A stretch of 64,000 nt of DNA from JBPYFK01 sp051984675 (GTDB taxonomy: Bacteria > Actinomycetota > Actinomycetes > Mycobacteriales > Pseudonocardiaceae), in contig JBPYFK010000008.1 of NCBI GenBank assembly GCA_051984675.1, forward strand, positions 124,001-188,000. The letters run 5' to 3'. Below are positions 33,171 to 41,912 of this stretch, in pieces; the stretch's first letter is position 1, and each line of letters starts with the position of its first letter. The notes under the pieces were generated by a model that saw only the letters and a list, made by a program, of their open reading frames with translations, was not told the DNA's origin and did not search any database. The translations under genes and the position numbers were made by a program.

Positions 33171-33830
33171 ATGATGTTCATGCGGATGTGGGTGTGGGTG
33201 AGCGCGCTGGTGTCCTGCCTGGCGTTGTCGGGTTGCGGCGGTCAGCAACCGGCTGGAGCGCCTACCACCGGTGCTGCTCCACCGCCGGCACCGCCAGCGG
33301 GCGGGAGCCAGGCTCAGCCTCCCGGAAACCAGGTGGACCTCCCCGGTGGCTCGGTCGACCTGCACGTCTCGCCGACGATCGAGCACATCAAGCAGCGCGG
33401 TGAGCTCGTCGTCGGGTTGAGCCAGGGCGACCCGCATTTCGCCGCACGCGACGACATGGGCCACTTCACCGGTTTCGACGTGGAGTTCGCCCACGTCCTG
33501 GCCTCGGAGCTCGGACTGAACGGGGGGCAGGTGGCGTTCAAGATGCTGCCTCCCACGCTCCAAGGTCAGGCCGTGTCCACCGGCAGCATCGACCTGCAGT
33601 TCGGCGTCGATGCGAACAAGCCTGGATTCGTCACGGTCGGGCCCTACGTGATCGCTTCCGGCGCGCGACCCGAGCACCTCATCGGCATCAACGATCACGA
33701 CCCGGCGATGCGGGATCAGCTGCAGCGAGTTCTGGACGCCACTGTCGCGGATGGCAGCTGGCAGCGCACCTACAACGCGACGCTGGGACCTGCGGGAATA
33801 CCGGCACATCCACCCGAACACGGTCGGTGA
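33171..33830 (+). CDS. shortened family-3 solute-binding lipoprotein (GluB-like)
   Basis: 219 residues from ATG 33171, with a signal peptide WVWVSALVSCLALSGC and lipobox Cys22, then a Pro/Gly/Gln-rich linker. The SBP family-3 domain begins at IKQRGELVVGLSQGDPHF and continues through GFDVEFAHVLASELG to STGSIDLQFGVD. Then, at about residues 158-170, the sequence passes from the first lobe straight to the final segment INDHDPAMRDQLQRVLDATVADGSWQRTY. Full-length relatives of 270-300 aa have some 80-100 more residues here, forming most of the second lobe. The frame is intact, so this looks like an in-frame deletion rather than a pseudogene with stops. No permease or ATPase gene is near. Ligand binding is doubtful. 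Confidence 0.75.
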   Translation: MMFMRMWVWVSALVSCLALSGCGGQQPAGAPTTGAAPPPAPPAGGSQAQPPGNQVDLPGGSVDLHVSPTIEHIKQRGELVVGLSQGDPHFAARDDMGHFTGFDVEFAHVLASELGLNGGQVAFKMLPPTLQGQAVSTGSIDLQFGVDANKPGFVTVGPYVIASGARPEHLIGINDHDPAMRDQLQRVLDATVADGSWQRTYNATLGPAGIPAHPPEHGR

Positions 33831-33895
33831 TCGATCGGCCCGCGCCTTCCCGGGCGGGGTGAAACCGCAACCTGACCAGGCGCTACCGTGGAACG

Positions 33896-35407
33896 GTGAG
33901 CACGGCTGAAGGCGTCAAGACCTACCAAGTCCGCACATACGGCTGCCAGATGAACGTGCACGACTCCGAGCGGCTCGCGGGGCTGCTGGAGGACGCCGGC
34001 TATGCCCGCGCGGCCGAGGACGTCGTGCCGGATGTCGTGGTGTTCAACACATGCGCGGTGCGGGAGAACGCCGACAACCGTCTCTACGGCAATCTCGGCC
34101 ACCTGCGGCCGACCAAGGACGCCCATCCCGGGATGCAGATCGCCGTGGGCGGGTGCCTGGCGCAGAAGGATCGCGGCGAGATCGTCAAACGTGCTCCGTG
34201 GGTGGACGTCGTCTTCGGTACCCACAACATCGGTTCGCTGCCCACCCTGCTGGAGCGTGCCCGGCACAACCAGGAGGCCCAGGTCGAGATCCTGGAGGCG
34301 CTCGACGTCTTTCCGTCGACGCTGCCGGCGCGGCGCGAGTCGGCCTACTCGGGCTGGGTGTCGATCTCGGTCGGCTGCAACAACACGTGCACGTTCTGCA
34401 TCGTGCCGTCGTTGCGGGGCAAAGAGAAGGACCGCCGTCCCGGAGACGTGCTCGCCGAGGTTCAGGCGCTGGTGGACGAGGGCGTGCTGGAAGTGACGCT
34501 GCTCGGGCAGAACGTCAACTCCTACGGTGTGGAGTTCGGCGACCGCTACGCCTTCGGCAAGCTCCTGCGCTCCTGTGGTGACGTCCCGGGCCTGGAGCGG
34601 GTCCGGTTCACCTCGCCGCATCCGAGGGACTTCACCGACGACGTCATCGAGGCGATGGCCGAGACCCCGAACGTCTGCCCCCAGCTGCACATGCCATTGC
34701 AGTCCGGTTCGGACCGGACGCTGAAAGCGATGCGGCGGTCCTACCGCAGCGACCGTTACCTGGACATCCTGCGCAAGGTGCGCGAGGCGATGCCGAACGC
34801 GGCGATCACGACCGACATCATCGTCGGCTTCCCTGGGGAGACCGAGGAGGACTTCCAGGCGACCTTGGACGTGGTCCGGGAGGCCCGCTTCGCGAGCGCC
34901 TTCACCTTCCAGTACTCCAAGCGCCCCGGCACCCCGGCCGCTGGGATGGGTGAGCAGGTGCCCAAGGAGGTCGTCCAGGAGCGCTACGACCGGCTCGTGC
35001 GGCTGCAGAACGACATCTCCTGGGAGGAGAACAAGCGCTTGGTGGGAGGCACCGTCGAGCTGCTGGTCGCGGAAGGTGAAGGCCGCAAGGACACCGAGAC
35101 ACACCGGATGTCCGGCCGTGCCCGCGACGGCCGGCTCGTGCATTTCACCCCGACGGGGGCTGTGGACGGCGAGCTCCGGCCTGGTGACGTGGTGCACGTC
35201 GACATCAGCCGGGCGGCGCCACACCACCTTGTCGCCGACGGCGAGGTACTCGCGCACCGGCGGACCCGGGCGGGGGATCATTGGGAGGCCGGGGAGCGGC
35301 CGAAGACCTCTGGTGTGAGCCTGGGTTTGCCGTCGTTCGGGGCGCCCGCACAGATGCCCACCGAACAGCCGGCCGCGAGTTCCGAGAGCAAGGGGTGTTC
35401 CTGTTGA
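33896..35407 (+). CDS. miaB: tRNA-2-methylthio-N6-dimethylallyladenosine synthase
   Basis: Radical-SAM methylthiotransferase that adds a methylthio group to i6A37 of tRNAs reading codons that begin with U. 503 residues from GTG 33896. The N-terminal MTTase domain carries its three cluster cysteines in YGCQMNVHDSERL, FNTCAVRENAD and GGCLAQ. The radical SAM motif CNNTCTFC is near residue 160, and the TRAM domain (LVGGTVELLVAEGEGR) begins near residue 380. miaA, whose product is its precursor step, lies 3 kb downstream. The stop overlaps the next start (TTGA). Confidence 0.97.
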   Translation: MSTAEGVKTYQVRTYGCQMNVHDSERLAGLLEDAGYARAAEDVVPDVVVFNTCAVRENADNRLYGNLGHLRPTKDAHPGMQIAVGGCLAQKDRGEIVKRAPWVDVVFGTHNIGSLPTLLERARHNQEAQVEILEALDVFPSTLPARRESAYSGWVSISVGCNNTCTFCIVPSLRGKEKDRRPGDVLAEVQALVDEGVLEVTLLGQNVNSYGVEFGDRYAFGKLLRSCGDVPGLERVRFTSPHPRDFTDDVIEAMAETPNVCPQLHMPLQSGSDRTLKAMRRSYRSDRYLDILRKVREAMPNAAITTDIIVGFPGETEEDFQATLDVVREARFASAFTFQYSKRPGTPAAGMGEQVPKEVVQERYDRLVRLQNDISWEENKRLVGGTVELLVAEGEGRKDTETHRMSGRARDGRLVHFTPTGAVDGELRPGDVVHVDISRAAPHHLVADGEVLAHRRTRAGDHWEAGERPKTSGVSLGLPSFGAPAQMPTEQPAASSESKGCSC

Positions 35408-35862
35408 CCAGTGACCGTGAGGCTTCCGCGGAACTGTCGAGGACCGAGCGGGAGCTCAGCCGCAGGTTCGACCCCGGATCGACGGCGCTGGTCATCGTCG
35501 GCGTGATGCTGGTCCTGGCACTGTGCTCGGTGCTGCCGTGGGTCGGCCGCGCCACCGGGTGGGAGATTCTGCTGGGCCAGGCCGATCCGGGCTTGAACAT
35601 CGGCCTGCTGCCCAGACTGTTCTCGATCAACTCGACCATCGCCGGCATTCTGCTGAGCACGCTCGCGCTGACCACCCGGTGGTGGCCGCTGTCGTGGGCC
35701 GCCGCGATGGGCTGCGGGATGGTGTCCCTCGAAGGCCTGCTGGCGATCTGGTCCCGGCAGACCAACGCGGTCGCGGGACCGTCGTTCGGGCTGGTCCTCG
35801 CGGTGATCAGCATGTTCGTGATCGCCAGCCAGTGGCTGCGAATCGCCTGGTCCCGGCCCTGA
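35404..35862 (+). CDS. Rv2732c-like four-helix membrane protein
   Basis: About 152 residues. I take TTG 35404, which overlaps the miaB stop and has AAGGGG about eight bases upstream; GTG 35395 is an in-frame alternative. After a charged N terminus (SDREASAELSRTERELSRRFDP) come four hydrophobic helices: TALVIVGVMLVLALCSVLPWV, STIAGILLSTLALTT, WPLSWAAAMGCGMVSLEGLLAIW and GPSFGLVLAVISMFVIASQWL. It matches M. tuberculosis Rv2732c by topology and by its place between miaB and the DUF349 gene. Function unknown. Confidence 0.82.
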   Translation: MTSDREASAELSRTERELSRRFDPGSTALVIVGVMLVLALCSVLPWVGRATGWEILLGQADPGLNIGLLPRLFSINSTIAGILLSTLALTTRWWPLSWAAAMGCGMVSLEGLLAIWSRQTNAVAGPSFGLVLAVISMFVIASQWLRIAWSRP

Positions 35863-35953
35863 TCCGCGACAACCACTCCTTGACAACCACCCCTGACACC
35901 CGCCTGCTTCGGATGTCAGGGGCGTTCGGATGTCCGGGGGCGTGTACCCGCCG

Positions 35954-37288
35954 TCAGCGGCTGGCCAGCGCGTTCTCCGCTGCCGCGAGCCACTCGCGCC
36001 ATTGCTGCGCCTGCTCTTCGGCCTGCTTCGCTCGGCGCTCGTCGCCGGCGGCACGCGCCTTGGCCGCCTGCGACTCGAACTGCTCCACCCGTTCACGGAA
36101 CTGGTCCACGCGGGCCTGGGCTTCCGGGTCGGTGCGGCGCCATTGGGCGTCGCTGGCGGACCGAATCCGGTCGGCCACCGTCCGCAGGCGGCCTTCCAGC
36201 TCGCGCACCCGGTCCTTGGGAACCTTGCCGATCTCGTCCCACCGAGCCTGCAGCTTGTGCAGGTGCTCCTGCGCGGACCTTGGGTCCTGCGAGGGATCGA
36301 GCTGCTCGGCCTCAGCGAGTAGGGCCTCCTTCTGCCGGGCGTTCTCGGTGAACTCGGCCTCCCGCTCGTCGTACGCCGCCGACCGCCTGCTGAAGAAGCG
36401 GTCCTGAGCTGCGCGGAAGCGTTGCCACAAGGCTTCGTCGGCGTCCTTGGGCGCGCGACCCACGGTCTTCCACTCCGACATGAGCTGCTTGTAGCGGGCG
36501 GCGGTCGGTCCCCAGTCCTCGGACTCGCTCAGCGCCTCCGCCTCCTCGACGAGCTCCTGCTTGCGGACCTTGGCATTGGCGCGCTGGCGGTCCAGCTCGG
36601 CGAAGTGCGAGCCGCGCCGGCGGTTGAAGGCGTCCCGCGCCTTCGAGAACCGCCGCCACAGCTGCTCGTCGGTCTTGCGGTCCACTCCGCGCACGGACTT
36701 CCACTCGTCCAGGATCTCGCGTAGCCGGTCGCCGGCGGTCTTCCACTGGGTGGCCTCGGCGGCGATCTGCTCCGCCTCGACGACGAGGGCTTCCTTGCGG
36801 GCCACCGCCTCCGCTCTGGCCCGCTCGCGTTCCGCCTTGGCCTCGGCCACGGTCTGCTCGGCACGCTGCACGAGGTGGTCGGCACGGGCGCGCAGGCTGG
36901 CGAGATCACCGACGACGGCGGCGGTGTCCAGACCGTCGCGCAGGTGCTTGGCGCTGCTCAGCGCTTGCTTCGGGTCCCCGGCGTGGGTGGACAGGCGGGT
37001 TTCCAGCAGCTCGACCTCGGTGCGCAAGTCGTCGAACTTGCGGGCGAAGTGGGCGAGACCCTCGGCCGTGTCACCGGCTTGCCACGAGCCCACCGCGCGT
37101 TCGCCCTCGTCCGTGTTGACGTAGACCGTGCCGTCGGAGTCCACCCGACCCCAGCGGGACGGGTTCGAGGAGGCTTTGGGCACGGCCGGCGGAGTCGTCC
37201 CGGCATGGCCGGCGGTCGAGTCCCCGGCCACAGGGCGGGATGCCGCATTCGTGTCCGTTGGCTCGGGGGTCGTTTCCTGGTGCGTCAT
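35954..37288 (-). CDS. DUF349 repeat coiled-coil protein (Rv2731-like)
   Basis: 444 residues from ATG 37288, with AAGGAGG upstream. A disordered Thr/Pro/Ala-rich N terminus is followed by WGRVDSDGTVYVNTDEGERAVGSWQAGD and then about 370 residues of charged helical repeats. Several DUF349 units are seen as LWRRFSKARDAFNRRRGSHFAELD, LWQRFRAAQDRFFSRRSAAYDERE and the W-K-T/S-V-G/R-x-P/D linker (DEWKSVRGV, SEWKTVGRAPKD, ARWDEIGKVPKD). No membrane segment. It corresponds to M. tuberculosis Rv2731 beside Rv2732c. It probably acts as a rod-like scaffold, but its role is unknown. Confidence 0.85.
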   Translation of the reverse strand: MTHQETTPEPTDTNAASRPVAGDSTAGHAGTTPPAVPKASSNPSRWGRVDSDGTVYVNTDEGERAVGSWQAGDTAEGLAHFARKFDDLRTEVELLETRLSTHAGDPKQALSSAKHLRDGLDTAAVVGDLASLRARADHLVQRAEQTVAEAKAERERARAEAVARKEALVVEAEQIAAEATQWKTAGDRLREILDEWKSVRGVDRKTDEQLWRRFSKARDAFNRRRGSHFAELDRQRANAKVRKQELVEEAEALSESEDWGPTAARYKQLMSEWKTVGRAPKDADEALWQRFRAAQDRFFSRRSAAYDEREAEFTENARQKEALLAEAEQLDPSQDPRSAQEHLHKLQARWDEIGKVPKDRVRELEGRLRTVADRIRSASDAQWRRTDPEAQARVDQFRERVEQFESQAAKARAAGDERRAKQAEEQAQQWREWLAAAENALASR

Positions 37289-37321
37289 AGCCGGCTTCCT
37301 CCTTGCGTGCCCGCTGTAAGT

Positions 37322-37358
37322 GCTCGTGTCGCCCACGAGCGCCCCGCCTCGGCGGGGC
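37322..37358 (-). other. two tandem hairpins in the leader of the DUF349 gene
   Basis: GCTCGTG/CACGAGC arms at 37322-37328 and 37334-37340, immediately followed by GCCCCGCC/GGCGGGGC arms at 37341-37348 and 37351-37358. They lie 34-70 bases upstream of the DUF349 start. No T-tract on either strand. They could be a leader structure or a factor-type terminator. Confidence 0.5.
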
Positions 37359-37584
37359 CTGGCAAGCGTGGGCCCGGACTCATCGGCGGTCCGGCCCACC
37401 GTGGCGCATTGAAACAGGTCAGAGCGATTTCCGGTACTCCCGGGCAGCAGCAGCCACACACCATTGCGGTCGCCGCCCGGAGCCACGACCAGCAGAGGCC
37501 GTATGACCTGCGGTGATACCCCGCCGGTCGCCGCTGGCTCCCTGCTCGTCGCACCGTGAACCCCGGCCTCTACCGTGCACAGTT

Positions 37585-38304
37585 GTGATCAGCCGTGCTG
37601 TCGTGGTCCCGTACCCGCCGCTGCTCGTCCCGGAACTGACCGTCGAGATCAGGCCGGAGATCGAGCAACTGCGCAGCGCCTGCCTGCGCGCCGCATCCAG
37701 TTTGACTGACTCGGCTCGCCGGTGGGCGGCGGTTGGGGTAGATCGTCACGGGCCTGTTGAACTCGCACCCGGCACGGTCGGCACATTCGCCGGGTACGGC
37801 GTGGACGTGCCGGTGGATTTCGGTGGTGAGTCCGGTGTCGTCCCGGACCCGCTCCTGCCGCTGCCCGCGCTCGTCGCCGGATGGCTGCGTGGTGAGGTGG
37901 GGGCCGACGAGGTCACGACACACCTGCTGGGGCCGGAGACGCCGGCAGCGGAGTGCCGCGAGTTCGGCGCCAGGCTTGCGAGGGATGGGGAACCGGTCGG
38001 CCTGCTCGTCCTGGCCGATGGGTCCGCGTGCCGCAGCGAACGCTCGCCGTACCCGCCGGACGACCGCGCGGAGGAGTTCGACGAGGACGTTCGGCAGGCG
38101 TTGGCAACGGCGGACCCGGATCGGCTGCTGCGGATAGATTCGCGGCTGGCGCAGGAGCTGCATGTGGAGGGACGGGCAGCTCTTCAGGTCCTCGCCGGGG
38201 CGCTTCAGGCCACGGGCGCAGCCTGGGAGGGAGACGTGCTGTACTCCGGTACCCCTTTCGGGGTGACTTATCACGTGGCCGTGTGTTCCCGCCGTGACGC
38301 GTAG
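37585..38304 (+). CDS. class III extradiol-dioxygenase-like protein (Rv2728c-like)
   Basis: 239 residues from GTG 37585. The fold of class III extradiol dioxygenases/MEMO is suggested by the start VISRAVVVPYPPLLVPEL, the central VGLLVLADGSACRSERSPY and the C-terminal VLAGALQATGAAWEGDVLYSGTPFGVTYHVA. In real LigB enzymes two His and a Glu bind iron. The first expected His (after PHPPLL) is Tyr/Pro here, and the central His-Gly is replaced by GSACR, so metal catalysis looks lost. It matches Rv2728c, next to miaA in M. tuberculosis. The stop is 10 bp before miaA, so they are probably cotranscribed. Confidence 0.78.
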   Translation: MISRAVVVPYPPLLVPELTVEIRPEIEQLRSACLRAASSLTDSARRWAAVGVDRHGPVELAPGTVGTFAGYGVDVPVDFGGESGVVPDPLLPLPALVAGWLRGEVGADEVTTHLLGPETPAAECREFGARLARDGEPVGLLVLADGSACRSERSPYPPDDRAEEFDEDVRQALATADPDRLLRIDSRLAQELHVEGRAALQVLAGALQATGAAWEGDVLYSGTPFGVTYHVAVCSRRDA

Positions 38305-38314
38305 GGTCGATCGC

Positions 38315-39247
38315 GTGAGCGTGGAGTGTCGCCTGGTCGGGGTGGTCGGGCCGACCGCCACCGGCAAGTCCGACCTGGCGGTGCGGCTGGCCACCGAGCT
38401 CGGCGGCGAGATCGTGAACGCCGACGCCATGCAGCTCTACCGGGGGATGGACATCGGTACCGCCAAGCTCGCCCCGCACGAGCGTCACGGCATCCCGCAC
38501 CACCTTCTCGACGTCCTGGACGTGACCGAGACGGCTTCGGTCGCTGCCTACCAGCGCCAGACCAGAGCGGTCATCGAGGACCTGCTGGCCGCCGAGCGCA
38601 CGCCCGTCCTGGTGGGAGGCTCCGGCCTGTACGTGCAGGCGGTGATCGACGACCTGGAGTTCCCCGGCACCGATCCGGCGGTGCGTGCCCGCCTGGAGGA
38701 CGAACTGCGTGAGCAAGGGACGGCCGCGCTGTATGACCGGCTGGTCGGGCTGGACCCGACCGCCGCCCAGGCGATCCTGCCGAGCAACCAGCGCCGCATC
38801 GTCCGCGCGCTGGAAGTCATCGAGATCACCGGCAAACCGTTCTCAGCGAACCTGCCCCAGTTCGGCCCGCCCCGCTACGACGCAGTGCTGATCGGCCTGG
38901 ACCGAGCGATCGCGGAACTGGACGAGCGGGTGGACGTCCGGGTGGCGCGAATGTTCGACGCCGGACTCGTCGACGAGGTCCTCCGCCTGGAGAAAGAGGG
39001 CCTGCGGGAGGGCAAGACCGCCTCTCGCGCGCTCGGCTACCAGCAGATCCTCGCGGAACTCGACGGCGAGGGTGACATGGCCGCGGCCGCGGCGGAAACC
39101 GCCCGCGCCACCCGGAGGTTCGTCCGCCGGCAGCGCTCCTGGTTCCGGCGCGACCGGCGCCTGCACTGGTTCGACGCCGCCGACCCGGATCTGTTCGCCG
39201 ACGTCCACGCCCTGCTGGATGCCGGGGCCGGCGTGTCGACTTCGTAG
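38315..39247 (+). CDS. miaA: tRNA dimethylallyltransferase
   Basis: Transfers dimethylallyl to A37 of tRNAs, the substrate step for MiaB. About 310 residues; GTG 38315 is preferred (GTG 38294 would overlap the previous gene, GTG 38321 is also possible). P-loop GPTATGKSDLAV near residues 10-21, DAMQLYRGMDIGTAK, HHLLDVLD, VGGSGLYVQA and QRRIVRALEV are all conserved. The C-terminal SRALGYQQ motif is present. It is followed about 10 bp later by dapF. Confidence 0.97.
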   Translation: MSVECRLVGVVGPTATGKSDLAVRLATELGGEIVNADAMQLYRGMDIGTAKLAPHERHGIPHHLLDVLDVTETASVAAYQRQTRAVIEDLLAAERTPVLVGGSGLYVQAVIDDLEFPGTDPAVRARLEDELREQGTAALYDRLVGLDPTAAQAILPSNQRRIVRALEVIEITGKPFSANLPQFGPPRYDAVLIGLDRAIAELDERVDVRVARMFDAGLVDEVLRLEKEGLREGKTASRALGYQQILAELDGEGDMAAAAAETARATRRFVRRQRSWFRRDRRLHWFDAADPDLFADVHALLDAGAGVSTS

Positions 39248-39257
39248 ACTGGTGGAC

Positions 39258-40121
39258 GTGCAGCGCAACGCCGAAACCGGAGAAACCATCACGTTCGCCA
39301 AGGGGCACGGCACCGAGAACGACTTCGTCGTTCTGCTCGATCCCGATGGCGAGCTGAAGCTCACTGACGAGCGCGTGCGCGCGCTGTGCGACCGCAGGCG
39401 CGGGCTGGGAGCCGACGGCGTGCTGCGGGTGGTGCGGTCCGACGCCATTCAGGACATCCCCGAGTCGGTGCCTTCGGGGGTGTGGTTCATGGACTACCGC
39501 AACGCGGACGGCTCCCTCGCGGAGATGTGCGGCAACGGTGTCCGCGTGTTCGCGCGGTACCTGGTCGACGCGGGGCTTGCCGAGCAGGGCACATTTGACG
39601 TGGGTACGCGTGCCGGAGTGCGACCGGTGGTCGTCCACCCCGGCGGGAGCGTCACGGTGGACATGGGGCCGGCTTCGTTGTTCGGCGAATCCACGACGTC
39701 GGTGAGCGGGCAAACGTTCCACGGCGTCGCGGTGGATGTCGGCAATCCGCACCTCGCGTGCGTGACCCGGGCTGAGGTGGCCGGGCTGGACCTGAGCACC
39801 CCGCCTCCACACGATGCCGAGCTCTTCCCGAACGGGGTCAACGTCGAGTTCGTGCGTGCTCTGGACCGGGATCAGGTGCGAGTGCGCATCCACGAACGGG
39901 GGGTCGGGGAGACCCGTTCGTGTGGCACAGGAGCGGTGGCCGCCGCGGTCGCGGCCCTGCGAGCCGAGGGGCAGCACACCGGTCGGCGTGGGGTCCACGT
40001 CCCGGGCGGCACGGTGGACGTCGAGGTCACGGAGTCCACCACGACGCTCACCGGTCCCGCCGCGCTGGTGGCGCGCGGGGAACTCGACGCCGGCTGGTGG
40101 CAGCACGCCGAAACAGCCTGA
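39258..40121 (+). CDS. dapF: diaminopimelate epimerase
   Basis: Converts LL- to meso-diaminopimelate for lysine and peptidoglycan synthesis. 287 residues from GTG 39258 (GTG 39252 also in frame). The two catalytic cysteines are in SLAEMCGNGVRVFARYL (near residue 91) and ETRSCGTGAVAAA (near residue 222), and the N-terminal GHGTENDFVVL is typical. It is 10 bp behind miaA and before hflX, the order of M. tuberculosis Rv2727c-Rv2725c. Confidence 0.97.
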   Translation: MQRNAETGETITFAKGHGTENDFVVLLDPDGELKLTDERVRALCDRRRGLGADGVLRVVRSDAIQDIPESVPSGVWFMDYRNADGSLAEMCGNGVRVFARYLVDAGLAEQGTFDVGTRAGVRPVVVHPGGSVTVDMGPASLFGESTTSVSGQTFHGVAVDVGNPHLACVTRAEVAGLDLSTPPPHDAELFPNGVNVEFVRALDRDQVRVRIHERGVGETRSCGTGAVAAAVAALRAEGQHTGRRGVHVPGGTVDVEVTESTTTLTGPAALVARGELDAGWWQHAETA

Positions 40122-40194
40122 GTGGTACGCCGCCCGCTGCGCTGCCCGGCGAAAGGTGAAAATCGGGTGCGCAGCGTGGGATACTGGCGTTGAT

Positions 40195-41673
40195 ATGAAC
40201 AAACCTGTCATGCGACGCGGCCTCGACCCCTTTGATGTTGGCGGCATCGGCTCCGGCGACGAGTTCGAGGCGGGCAGCAGCCCCAACGGCGAACCTTCGG
40301 TCGGCGAACTGGAGCGAGCGGAACGGAGTTCGCTACGCCGCGTAGCGGGCCTGTCCACCGAACTCGCCGATATCACCGAGGTCGAGTACCGGCGTCTGCG
40401 GCTGGAGCGGGTGGTTCTCGTCGGCGTCTGGACCGATGGGGACGCCGCTCAAGCCGACGAGTCGCTGCTCGAACTGGCGCGACTGGCCGAAACCGCCGGT
40501 TCCGAGGTGCTCGAAGGTCTCATCCAGCGCCGCGAACGGCCCGACCCGGCGACCTACGTCGGTTCCGGCAAGGTGCGGGAACTGCGTGACGTGGTCACCG
40601 GCTCCGGTGCCGACACGGTGATCTGTGACGGTGAGCTCGCACCCGGCCAGCTGCGGCAACTGGAGGAGAAGCTCAAGGTCAAGGTCATCGACCGGACGGC
40701 GCTGATCCTGGACATCTTCGCGCAGCACGCCCGCTCCAAAGAGGGCAAGGCCCAGGTGGAGCTGGCCCAACTGCAGTACTTCCTTCCACGCCTGCGTGGT
40801 TGGGGTGAGGCGATGTCGCGGCAGGCCGGCGGGCGTGCCGGGGGCGGCAACGGTGGCGTGGGTCTGCGTGGCCCCGGTGAGACGAAGCTGGAAACCGACC
40901 GTCGGCGTATTCACAAGCGGATCTCCAAGCTCCGCAAGGAGCTGGTCGGCATGCGTACGATCCGCAGCACCAAGCGCGGTCGTCGCCAGGCCAACGCGGT
41001 GCCCAGCGTGACCATCGCCGGATACACCAACGCCGGCAAGTCCAGCCTGCTCAACGCGCTCACCAATGCGGGTGTGCTGGTGGAGGACGAGCTGTTCGCC
41101 ACGCTCGATCCCACCACCCGGAGAGCCAGCACGCCGGGCGGCAACCCCTATACCTTGACCGACACGGTCGGGTTCGTGCGACACCTGCCGCATCAGCTGG
41201 TGGAGGCGTTCCGCTCCACGCTGGAAGAGGTCACCCGGGCCGACCTGCTGATCCATGTGGTGGACGGCTGCGAAGTAGCACCACACCGTCAGGTGTCGGC
41301 GGTGCGTGAGGTGGTCAGCGAGATCGCGCAGGAGCAGGATGCTCCGATCCCACCTGAGCTGCTGGTCGTGAACAAGATCGACTCGGCGGACGGGACGAAG
41401 ATGGCCGAGCTGCGGCGGCTGTTCCCGGATGCGGAGTTCGTGTCAGCGCGCAGCGGTGCGGGCATCGAGGAGCTGCACGAGGCCATCGCCGAGCGGCTAC
41501 CGAAGCCGGATGTCCTGGTGGACGCCCTCGTCCCCTACACGCGGGGAGAACTCGTGGCCCGGGTGCATGCCGAAGGCGAGGTCATGACCGAGGAGCACAC
41601 CGTCGACGGCACGAAGGTGCGCGCCAAGGTCCGCCCGGACCTTGCCGGCGCTTTGCGTCCCTTCGCCGGCTGA
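40195..41673 (+). CDS. hflX: ribosome-associated GTPase HflX
   Basis: 492-residue GTPase that in other bacteria splits stalled or hibernating 70S ribosomes. The N-terminal HflX domain runs to about residue 230 (VLVGVWTDGDAAQADESL, YVGSGKVREL, DGELAPGQLRQLE, followed by SRQAGGRAGGGNGGVGLRGPGETKLETDRR). The G domain follows: G1 GYTNAGKSSLLN near 278-289, DTVGFVRHLP (G3) and VVNKID (G4). Start ATG 40195, without a strong ribosome-binding site; the frame is open far upstream but overlaps dapF. Mycobacterial HflX is linked to antibiotic and hypoxia response. Confidence 0.95.
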   Translation: MNKPVMRRGLDPFDVGGIGSGDEFEAGSSPNGEPSVGELERAERSSLRRVAGLSTELADITEVEYRRLRLERVVLVGVWTDGDAAQADESLLELARLAETAGSEVLEGLIQRRERPDPATYVGSGKVRELRDVVTGSGADTVICDGELAPGQLRQLEEKLKVKVIDRTALILDIFAQHARSKEGKAQVELAQLQYFLPRLRGWGEAMSRQAGGRAGGGNGGVGLRGPGETKLETDRRRIHKRISKLRKELVGMRTIRSTKRGRRQANAVPSVTIAGYTNAGKSSLLNALTNAGVLVEDELFATLDPTTRRASTPGGNPYTLTDTVGFVRHLPHQLVEAFRSTLEEVTRADLLIHVVDGCEVAPHRQVSAVREVVSEIAQEQDAPIPPELLVVNKIDSADGTKMAELRRLFPDAEFVSARSGAGIEELHEAIAERLPKPDVLVDALVPYTRGELVARVHAEGEVMTEEHTVDGTKVRAKVRPDLAGALRPFAG

Positions 41674-41912
41674 CACCACCGTCGGGTTCAGGTCGCCGTC
41701 CACGCAGATCCTTCGCCAACTCAGCCACCATGGCGGGGGATCGCGTGCGATGTCCCCGGGGCATATGGCTTGCATAGGCACACACGCCACCACCGGTCGC
41801 TGTGTTGAGTGAGCACTCGCGCGCAACCGCGCACACGACCGACGCGGGTATGCCGGAGTCTCCGGCGACCGGGAGCCGTATCAGGTCGAAGCCAGCTGGA
41901 TCAGCTGCTCGA

